Notes under the pieces: generated by a model
Seen by the model: the letters and a program-made list of their open reading frames with translations, nothing else
What the model was told of the DNA's origin: nothing
Databases searched by the model: none
Assembly (NCBI GenBank): GCA_008973525.1
Contig: WACJ01000128.1
Coordinates: 186,001 to 250,000, forward strand
Reading direction: 5' to 3'
Source: Stenopsyche tienmushanensis
Taxonomy: Eukaryota; Arthropoda; Insecta; Trichoptera; Stenopsychidae
Length of the DNA: 64,000 nt
Translations under genes and position numbers: made by a program
Part shown: piece by piece, positions 50,946 through 61,264 of the stretch
Numbering within the stretch: position 1 is the first letter of the stretch
Layout: each line of letters begins with the position of its first letter

Positions 50946-51871
50946 TTAAGGCGTCTTCTCACTTTACAAATTTAAAAAAATCGATTTTTATTTAAATTTA
51001 AATTTTGAAAGTACATATCTTCAAAAATGATATATCGAAATTTCATAAAGATCGGACGAGTTTAACTACATTTTTGGGTGACCGTTGGGTGACTACCTGA
51101 GAGCACCCGGCTGCATACATATTGTTCAGACTCATGGTGCAAGTACAAGAAAGTGGTGAAAAACAATCAGATAGAAACTTTTAAACATCCTTCTGCTCTA
51201 GCTGAGAGTGTTCACGAAGTTTTGAAACCGATTTATGAAGATCTTCGAAAGAAATACCTAAAATAACAACGAGTGTTTCAACAGCTGTGTCTGGCCAATT
51301 TTTCTGCAACCAAAACTTTAAACGCGTTTATCTCAAAACTAGGTTTTTCGGAGGCTTGTTGATGAAATTTCGGAAACTATCCGGCCGATTGTCATGAAAT
51401 TTGAATGAAATATTCTTCATAGTTATGGCTATAGCGGATATTATCAGATTTTTTAAATTTTGATTCTAAATAATTTTTTTTTACAAAAAACTGCAAAAAA
51501 AACACGTTTTCTTTTTTACTTTTTCGTTAAACGTGCGCCATTTTGCTATTTTCGCAAATATCAAAAATCTGATAATATGCGCTATAGCCACTAATATACT
51601 GAATCTAAAACTGTTTTATTTTTTTCTTTCAAATTACCCATCTCGGAGATACCATCAACAAGCCACGAACATAACATTTCTACACGGGTTTTTCGATGCT
51701 ACTGTTTTATTATAATAATTGTTCAAAAATATAATTTTTTTTTTCATGTACTTGAATGATGTGTTTAGTACATAAGATCCATTTTATCTCATAATTTTTA
51801 GCGAAAATCCTCGAAAAAAAATCGTGAAAATAGCCTATTTTTGAGGCGCCTAAAGTGAGAAGACGCCTTAA
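50946..51871 (+). mobile_element. Kolobok-like TTAA-flanked DNA transposon, copy A
   Basis: The 926-bp element is bounded by TTAA on both sides (50946-50949 and 51868-51871). It has perfect terminal inverted repeats AAGGCGTCTTCTCACTTTA (50948-50966) and TAAAGTGAGAAGACGCCTT (51851-51869). TTAA targets with termini beginning in AAGG fit the Kolobok superfamily; piggyBac also uses TTAA, but its termini differ. Inside, 51114-51266 reads a transposase scrap with 'YCSDSWCKYKK' and 'ALAESVHEVLKPIYEDL', then a shift to 'NECFNSCVW', which resembles the 'Mutator-like' transposase common in arthropod and cnidarian elements. It is non-autonomous. Two internal arms (51424-51452 and 51564-51590) form a near-perfect inverted repeat. 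A second, inverted copy lies at 61942-62852. The 60-codon frame at 51533-51715 is non-coding. Confidence 0.75.
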
Positions 51872-54800
51872 ATCAAATCCAATATTCTTATATTTATAAA
51901 AAGATGAACGCAATTATGTAGGTACAGCTTGTTGATCATATATATAAAAATGCATTTCATTCTGAAACACTGACTGCTTTATATTAATTGTACGTCTATG
52001 CCTTTGTTACATATACTGGAGCATGATTATGGGTGCATTTTAAATGTGTCAATATTCCCATTCTATTTAATATAGAGGAAAATGCTTTGTTCATGAGCAA
52101 AAATAATCATTTTTGGTTCGCAATAAACGCTCATCAAAATGGCGCTCAAGTTTTGACGTTGCTCGTTTCATATTTCACCTCAAAATCGCACACGTCCATT
52201 GGTTTCATCAAACTGTATTCGGATATACGAACAATTATTTTGAAGTTTTGATATGTTCAAAGCTTCTGAAATAGCGTTTTGGATCTAATTTTATTTAAAT
52301 GGTGTATTTGACAAGTTCCTAATATACGTTTATAATTATGCTATATTTGAAATGCACGTCCATTATATATCAAGGATGACAAAATCAACACCTGGAATAA
52401 ATTCATGCATCCTTTAACTAGGAGTTCGGTTCGTTAGTGCGATCATCCCTAACTCGAATCCGCTCAACCATCGCCTCATAGTGCAGTGGTCCATTGTTCC
52501 ATAAGTTCTGTGCAGATTTCCTTGGTAAACAGAGCTCTTCTTTAAGAGATATTGTACTGCAACGCCATCCGCATTTTGCCCGACTTGCACAAAAGCGGTC
52601 TTATCACTTTATAAACACCCAAGGAATGCTTGTCTTTGAACAAAATTCTGTTTTTAAGCACGCCCCAACGTCTAACAACCTTAACGAACCAGCTAACGCC
52701 CTGATATTGTTAAATAAATGTGAAAAATATTAAATTCGTCTACTGGAAAAATGGCATTAAACAGGAGTTTGTTGGAACTCTTGTCCTAGATATGTCCCGC
52801 TTTGATATATGCGCTCTTAAGATTAGAGCTTTGTAATTAATTTGATTTTGCCGCGCAACACCTTAGCATGAAATTATATCCCACTTTCATACTAAACAAG
52901 AACAATTAAATATCTATTAAATTTAGTAGAGCTTTTACTCATTTTTACGACAATTTATTATGTGTCCAAAATCGAAGTCTTCATAGATATTTTATATAAT
53001 ATATTCATAAATGCTAATTCAAACATGCACTTAAATGTATATGGTTCTTATGAATTTATTACTTTTTTATAATCAATACACCTAATCTATGATATTAAAA
53101 GAGTATTTTCTTTGAATTCATTAATTGTATTTTAATACAAACAGAAATATGATTGTTCGTTATACAAGTAAGAGTATTTATTGTTCCCCAATGAATGTAT
53201 TTATTTTTTTAATTTTCACAGATATTTTTCTTACGGCTGTATAAAAAAAACATCTTAAATATTCTTATCTAAACATTATAAAAATGTTCTGGGAAAACTT
53301 CCCTTGTTTTTTATATACATAGATATATTTTGACGTGACGCCATTGTATACGGTACGTAAAGGAATCTTCCCTCGTATTCTTGTGAGACAGTAAACTTCA
53401 CAATGGTATACATTTTACGTCTTGTATTCCCAAAAAGCCCCACAGTACCTTAGAAAACAAAATAAACCGTGTTTCTTATACAATAAGCCTCAGTTAGATA
53501 TATTAGATATATTTTAAGATGAAGAAATCCATTGGGGTGGACATAAATGATGGTCTCTTGTTGTTTATAAATATGCGATAAAAAAGGAAACTGCTAAGCT
53601 CAACCTTATACATATTTATAACATAAATATTGTGCCATAAATGCTCATGACAGGTACTCTCCACATATTAATGTTTTTGATAATAAAAACGAAGCTCAAA
53701 TAATTATTTCGCTTAGCGAAAATTTATGCTGAAGTGAGAATACACTCGAGCAGACGAAAAAGTCTTTCGCTTATTTCTTGCATGGAAAAAAGTATTTTAC
53801 GTAATGGATTTTAAGGAAAGACTAAAGCGAAGAAGACGCTTATATTTAAGTGTCTCTTCTATTGCTTTGGAACACAATGAGCCGAAAGAAAGATTGAAAA
53901 ATATTAATAACGCAAAAAGTTTACAGTAAAAATATCCGTCTTGTACAACATTCATGCCCTCCGCTTCCGTTTTATTATGAGAAATGGGCAATGAATCGTT
54001 TTCATGGACTATTTGTAAACTTATCATCAACGATGCTTGGTTATTATCGTCTTAATGGACGGTTATGATGCGACAAAGGTTTTAATATGAACCACATCAA
54101 AAGTCATCGTCGATGTGAGTACCGTATCAAAATTTCATATGAACCACCATGAATTCGTCCGGTTTCTAGGTAGTTTATTTAAAATCATAAAATACACTAA
54201 TGTTTTCCAACTTAATATCCAAAGGCCACTTTTAATCCATGTACTCCGATTTAATCCTAAATACTACGGGTTCAATAAGAAGATTAAGTAAATTGCTTCA
54301 TAAACTCGCAAGTTCGCATCCCTTGTGCTGGGATAGATTCTAAAATTACAAACATTAAATATTATGCTAAGCTGCCTTATGATGAACTCGAATCGGAATA
54401 TTTTCAATTATGATAATAAAAAGGGGGATTATTATCATTACCACGAGGATTATTGATATTTTATCCAAATGAGCTCGTTCTACAATATTTTGGCATTCGT
54501 ACGTCATGCAAACTGTATGATGCCGCCTTTTCAAATTAAGGGAATATTCGAGCGAACCCTTATTATTTCAATTCCTCAAAATTATTTACATTACAGCATA
54601 AAAAATAGAGTGAAGATCGAAAGCATTACATACGATTTTCTTCGTAGTCACTCTTCATTACCATTTACCTAGATAATTTTTCTTATTGTCCAAATATTTA
54701 TATTTTTCATCAAATTTTAAGCATTATTTATTGCAAAACTACTATTTTTTAATTTGATGCTTTTGATTGACATATCTTTATAAATTACATTATATGGAGG

Positions 54801-55499
54801 GAAGCACTTTTGAAGCTTTATCGTAAACTTTTTTCGTTAGGATCTTCATTTTAAAAATATAATTCCAATTATTTATTATAAAAAACATAATTGCATATTC
54901 AATATCGTCATCTGAATATTGGTTCATCCCAAGTGCTTTAAATTTGCTTCATCAATCTTACTTCAAATATTGCATATTTTCTTATTTTTTGCCATTGTCA
55001 AACCAATTTTAGAGATTTCAGTTCATAAATTTGTTGTTAATGCAGATTTTCTGTTAGTTATGCCATTTTTAAATATTGTAAATATCATGGAGATTAATTA
55101 AAGCAGAATCGTAAAGCCAGATATAATTCGTAAAAATATCTACGTCCATATCTAAAAACGATCCATTTAATACAACAGTTTTATCGTATTTTATATGGTT
55201 AAATATTTGAGAAGAAATATAAATGAGAGTTAATATATATATATATATTTAGTCATGAAAGGCTTACTTCTATAGTTTCAATTTAATAAATAAACCATTC
55301 AAGCCATACCGAAAATCCGTTTATCCTCTCAATGATATTCAATTTTTTGGTACAAAAATACACAGGCTACACTTTTATGGCTTTTAAGATCTTAAAAACC
55401 TCTTTGTTCGCTCTATTGTATTTGAACAATTCATAAACTGAAAGCCTAGCACCCTCTACAATATGATTTCAGCGATGATTTTTAACGAATTCAGCAACC

Positions 55500-56130
55500 A
55501 AGAATCAGCCGAAGAGAGATAGTACACCACTCAGACGTCCTTTCTAAAACCTTGTCTGCTCCTCATACCCTTCTCATTAACTCAATAAGATGCCAAAGTG
55601 CGTACCTTTGCTATCTGTTTCATTATGGCGCATAAATTAGGTTGGGCATACCTTTCTGACATACGTGCTCACCGAATCGAAAGACGCAGACGACAACCCG
55701 AAAATCTGCGAGTGGCCGCCACATCTGGATTATGTTTCGTAATATTAATCCCAATGAGTTTACCGAGTGACTTTCGTCCCAATAATTCATCCGGAGCCAA
55801 AGCAAGGCTTAGGCTCGAGTGTTGAATACCCCAGTTTTGCTCGAGTCATCGATCATATCATGGACGGGTTAGAATCCCACCCTTATCATTCTCCCTTTTG
55901 TCGCCACCATTCATCAAGCTACTCTCTTCTCCATTACGCCATAAAACATCCCCAAAATCTGTAGCGGAATCCACAAAAACCACACACGCGTACATCTATC
56001 AAACTTTGCATATGCCTTCGTCGATTTGCCCATACGTATTTTATGCCTCGTTCGTATATACTGCTCCGAATGCTGCTACAGAAATGTTATGTAACGAGGA
56101 GGCTTTTATGGAAAAAATGTACTAAAACCT
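55500..56130. promoter_or_regulatory. GC-richer patch in the dpr intron, possible enhancer
   Basis: This segment has distinctly higher GC and CpG content than flanking intron and open frames on both strands that are probably composition effects. Nothing in it resembles a known protein or repeat. A conserved intronic regulatory element is the simplest explanation, but only composition is seen. Confidence 0.2.
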
Positions 56131-57149
56131 TTACGTACGTCCCCCTTATCTTGTTGTTGTTATCCAACAGCTTGTTTCCTTAATACACATTGCGAGATGT
56201 AATCCTCGATGTTTTTGCAACGACTTAATAAGCATTCTGGGCGACTTAATAAAAAAATGTATTTAACCATCTATTTAAAAATCTTTTTATTTTTAAAACC
56301 TAACATTCATCTATTTTTACATTTTCTACAATAATAAAAATGGACGTATACATAAAAATGTATGAAAAAAGTTCTGGTGGATGATCAAGTGGATTTGATT
56401 GTTTGAAAACAATGCCAAAACGAATAAGTGTTCAACTTGTACTTGCTTCAATACTTGATATCAGGCATTAAATCCAAAATTAATGCATAAATTCCCAATT
56501 TAGTATTATTTTTTATAAAAATATTTTAAATAATAATCTTCAAGTATACTGACCGTTGATTACATTTATAAGAACACATATGTGATTTTTTGAAGGAAAA
56601 TTTTCTTCAAACGTATGAAAATTGCGTCCATCTCATTCCTTATAATATCAGGATAACACTTTAGGAAAATGTTAACACTTTGAATATTTTTACAAGACTG
56701 CTCATTTAATATTAAAGTGCTGCTTTGCATGCAAAGGTAAAATTGACCAGTTTTAAGGGAGTTATAAAAATGGTAAGCATAATAAAAAAATATTTAATCA
56801 TATTTGACCCACAGTTCTGAAGATAAAATTTTAATGCACTGGGCTATCGTTAGAATAATTTAGTTCCTTGTTAATAATCATCATATAAAAATAAATTTAT
56901 ATGATGGTGAGATGTGTCTAACTCTGTGAATACATTTTCACTTCTAGATCTTATTTTAAACGTAGAAAAATGACTTTGTTGGTGTAAAATAGACCGTAAC
57001 TTTCCTGATTTACATTGTATAAAAACTGATTAAAACGAAAATTAGTTGTGTAAAAATTGTAGAATCAAGCTAGAAAGGATCTGTAAGTAATAACGAAATT
57101 ATCTTAGTTTTTAAAAGTTATTTTAATAATTGTTGCAAATCATTCGTTG

Positions 57150-57500
57150 ATAATCAGCTAAGCCCAACTTCAAGTTATTAGCAAATCATCGGCAGTCATC
57201 AGCAAATGCATTGGTAAAATTGTTTTTTTTTTCCATAATTTGGATTTAAACTCTATACAAATTCCTGACTCCTATCATTACATTGCATTTTAAAATGCAA
57301 TATCTAATATCGGATATAGACAATTTCCATATGAGATTTTTCTAGAAGAAGAATTTTTCGTTCGGGAGTTTTCTGATGCCTTCCACATATGATAAAATTA
57401 GTATGAGGATTGTTTGAATAGAATTTATAGATCATTCCAAACCTGGATCGTTACGTTCAATTAGAATATTAATATTTTGAATACTGCCTGCCATACAAAT
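57150..57500 (-). repeat. SINE-like repeat remnants, copy 6 (two joined pieces)
   Basis: Two pieces of the family lie in tandem. At 57130-57290 the sequence shows the body end ('ATTGTTGCAAATCATTC') and then a T-run, 'CCATAATTTGGATTTAAAC', the reverse of the tRNA-like head. At 57300-57420 it shows 'ATATGAGATTTTTCTAG', 'GATGCCTTCCACATATGATAAAAT' and 'GGATTGTTTGAATAG', matching 3470-3570. At 57436-57487 it matches 3728-3780. Both pieces have the same orientation as copy 1, suggesting a dimeric or repeatedly targeted site. Confidence 0.55.
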
Positions 57501-60500
57501 TATTAAAATCAATGCTCAATCTGTCATTTACAAATTTCATCTGCACTATCTATCAGAATCATATAATTACTGACTGAATGATAAATAGAAATAAACTAGA
57601 TTTTTATTATCCTACTACGGATGGTGATATAACCTATTTTTAAAATAAGCCAAAAATATTTATTAAGTCTATTTAAAGTGAAACGTTGACTTTAGACTTA
57701 TTTATATCGGAAATCCAATATCACAAAGGCATTGTGAGAGTATGAATATCATATTAGATGCACGGTAGAGTGCTTCTTAAGATTATCTACCGTCTTCATT
57801 CTTAGATTATCCCAATAGACTCAGTGAAGACATTCTTCTAAAATTGTGCTAAATTTAAGCACTGTAACAAAAATATCTCTGTTCTATTCACAGTATAGAA
57901 ATATTTACAGGATATTAAAAATGTATTTTCATATACAATAATTTGCTCCGAAGCAAACTTCAACTATGGACCTATTTGGTATTTTGCCAAAAGGTCAACA
58001 TTAAAGCCCTCAGACAAATGAAAGATTTGATTCCCATAAAAAGTTTTTTTTTATGAATCGTCCCATTTCCCCGGGATCTTGAACATTTTAATAAGCGCAC
58101 AACGCATTCTACTTTCAAAAGGTGTCGCAGGCCATAAATTAAGGACACCATATTTCCCTATGTACTCCCCCGTTGTCAATCTCTCGCGAGTTTGACATTC
58201 CCGTCTCAAAGCCACCCACATTTCAGTACTTTCAAATATTTAAAATATTCATCCCTTCAGCTCAATATTATTCTATAGCCTAGGCTTAATCTTTTAAATT
58301 CGTACCTCCGCCGAGCATGCTTCCCCATACAAAATAGCGAAATTTTCCGAGCTCATTTTCATTAGTGAAAATTGTGAATACAACGTATTATGGACTCATC
58401 TTATTATAGATGATGAAATGACTGGAAAAACTTCCGTCTGATTACGTGATGTTTGTAAATTTTCTCTTTTAGTCCGTCCCAAAACGCCCTGAAATGAAAT
58501 TGAACATTTTACATTATAAAATATAAATTTTAAATACGAAATCGTTACGAAATGTTAAAATCTCATATGTAATATTTTATATATGTCGTGTTATAGAAGT
58601 GTATGTCAAAATTCATCGACTGTATAAAATAGAAACCGTGTTATAAAAATACTATGTTTTACAACAGCACAACTTTGTATTAAAATTCAAATATTCAGTA
58701 ATAAACGATAGCATCTCAGAATTTTTCGAATTAGAGCTATGTTAAAATCTATGCAAAATGTTTGTCCATTATTTTGAGAGCGTTCCCTTGGAAACATAAA
58801 TGACAGGAGACAGAAAGTAATATACTTTAACTTTTATTAAACATTTTCGTTCGTAATAGTCTACATGGTATATTTGATTGTCGATCCAAAGAAATGACGT
58901 CGCAAGATTTCACTGCTGAGTTACTTTCTCATGCTAAACATGACCAGTCGGAAGAAGATGAAGAAATAAATCGTCTTCTATCAATTAAGGATAACGGCCA
59001 ATTATGTCGGGTCCAAAATCTAATTCCACAAGGTTTCTATACTTAAATAAAGGAAGAAAAGCTAAGACACTGACACCTTTACAATATTTGACAATACGCA
59101 CCCACGTCTTAAATTTCCAATACCGCACACAAAGAGATCGCCATTCTCACATGATCAGATCACGGAACCCGCAAAATAGCGTTACAATAAGCTTAAAATA
59201 ATAATATCTAGATAAAAGATCTGGATTTAAATTTGAAAAATTGTGTGTCGAATTTTGGTACACATCCAATTATAACAAGAATGGAATTTCAAATCAAATA
59301 CTAATTACTGCTTCTCAAAATTTTGTCTTTGTGTTGTTTATAATCGCTTTATAATTTATGCCATAAGTCCTTTGTTGTTAAATTTGCGTTTTGATTACAA
59401 ATCATATTAAATAACCGCATGTGGCTGCTCAATTAGGCTCGTAAATTCGTGCTCGAGAATGAATGAAAAAAAAAATTAAATCCACCATCCAAAGCAATCA
59501 ACAAACTCTTACATCGCCAATAATCTCGTCCGCATTCATCATTTAATTAAAACTTTTTTCCGGTCTGTCCGAAAGATAATTTTATGGAGCTTATTTTTCG
59601 TCCGAAATTCCTGTTTCAATAGTTTCATCAAGGATGTATGCAAATCAGCTCCCTCGACGAGGGTACAAATTTATTTGGGAATAAGAGGGACATTAATGAG
59701 AGGGACACTAATGACATTTCCCCTGACAAATTATTTTTAAAAATATAATCTTATTAAGGAGAGTGAACCCAAAACCCACTCAAAGCAGACAAAATACATT
59801 TACTTCAATCAATATCCAATATTGCCTCTTCATATACAAAACATGAAATAAAAACGCTTATGGGCGATCATTTTAAAATACGTCCGAAATATGGAATTTA
59901 TTTATTTTTTTGTTCAAAGTACGATGAATTTAATTTGACATCTAATCGATGCGATATTTATGTCAAACTGTCTTGTACAGTCTATTGATAAAGTATTGGC
60001 ATTTAATATGAGCAAGTTGGAAATAAATGATGCAATTAAGGGTGTTTATTCTGTTATTATTGAATTAGAAAGAAAGTGTCACAATCAATAAATTTATATG
60101 AACGATTTATTCAGACTATTTATAAATTAATATTGGTGCTGTTTAACACTAACCATGTCGTTATTTAACATACACCTAAACATGAAATAATTGCAATAGC
60201 CTTTTTCCACACATATAAAAGATTTATCTATACATATTTTTTTTTATTTTTAACATATTATTACGAAATTTAATATTCATCGTCCCCCAGTACATCGCAA
60301 ATATTTTTAGTTAGCGAAAATCGATCCATTGTAAATTGGATTGTTAAATTTGAATTTTTAAAATCACAATTATGTTAACTTTTTATGATTATAGTCGATT
60401 TCATAGATGGATTAATATTATTATGGTCACTGAAAAAACACAAAAAAATGCAGCAGCCTAAGTGCAACTAATTCCCCAAAATATTCAAGCAATAAAACGA

Positions 60501-61133
60501 AAACTAAAAATTTAATTGAATATGATCAATTTTATAGGCTGTAATCTGATTTCATTTTATAAATTATATTGAAGATGACCCTAAATCCACGGGTGCGTCT
60601 TTGGAGAATATTTACCGAATGAGATTTGGATCCTTATTAGACTGAAGTATTACATATATAATGGAAACTAATTTGTATTCAATATGAGAGTACCTTTTTG
60701 ATAAAATGTCCTAGCAGAATATATTACCATCCAGAGAATTTCGTCTCAAATTGGGATTAGCCCTTAGAGACAGGTAGTTTCTTGACCCGTGTATAATTTA
60801 TTAAATCTTCTTTTCGGCAGATTTTTTCTTCGATCACAAAGGAATAGGAAGACGCCGGAGATTTTCGAGGATCAAATAATACAGTTAGGAAGCAACGTGG
60901 AAAGAGTTCTTAGAGAAAATGTAATTAATGAGTATGGTATTTCCAGCAAAAGGGAAAAGTAGTTATCCTAATATGTGACGAAAGTTCCATTAATACCTTT
61001 GTCTCTTTTGAGATTACTGCGAAATCTTTGTTGTATAACGACCTTTGATATTTTGTATTTAGCGCCCTTTATCTATGTATATCCTTATATTTAACACTTG
61101 TGAAAATCATATATTTTTTTTATATTTTAACAG

Positions 61134-61264
61134 GTGCGAGCGCGGCTAGCTGGGATCCTTTCCAGCAGCCATATTTTGACAACTCAACGAAGAGAGAGGT
61201 GACAGCTGCTGTTGGGCAGACAGCATATCTGCACTGCCGAGTTCGTAATCTTGCCGATAGAGCT
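61134..61264 (+). CDS. dpr4-like: dpr-family protein, first exon of Ig domain 1
   Basis: The exon follows a TTTTAACAG acceptor and ends at a GTAAGT donor (61265). In phase with the signal-peptide exon it encodes 44 residues, GASAASWDPFQQPYFDNST.. through ..YLHCRVRNLADRA. The features PYFDN, REVTA.VGQ.A.LHCRVRNL.DRA are diagnostic of the first Ig domain of insect Dpr proteins and are closest, from memory, to the Drosophila dpr4/dpr5 type. The C in YLHCRV is the B-strand cysteine of the Ig fold, and NST is a glycosylation sequon just before it. The next exon, expected to begin VSWIRKRD, is not in the window. The frame remains open past the donor, but sequence after it is intronic. Dpr proteins bind DIP proteins between neurons. 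The paralogue assignment is tentative; the family is secure. Confidence 0.93.

Larger units (their letters stand above)
50511..61133 (+). other. dpr intron (10.6 kb) between signal-peptide and Ig exons
   Basis: The intron begins GTAAGT and ends TATTTTTTTTATATTTTAACAG. It contains the Kolobok-like element at 50946-51871, SINE-like remnants at 57150-57500 and a GC-richer patch at about 55500-56130 that may be regulatory. A 50-codon frame at 58894-59046 (start MTSQDFTAELL) is unassigned. No further exon was recognised inside it. The short open frames in the 52-56 kb range look like chance. Confidence 0.7.

Noticed and set aside
51533..51715. 60-codon frame nearly identical to that at 62087-62269 on the other strand
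   Set aside because: Both lie in the two inverted Kolobok-like copies; similarity is due to the shared element, begins without ATG in copy A, and spans the internal hairpin.
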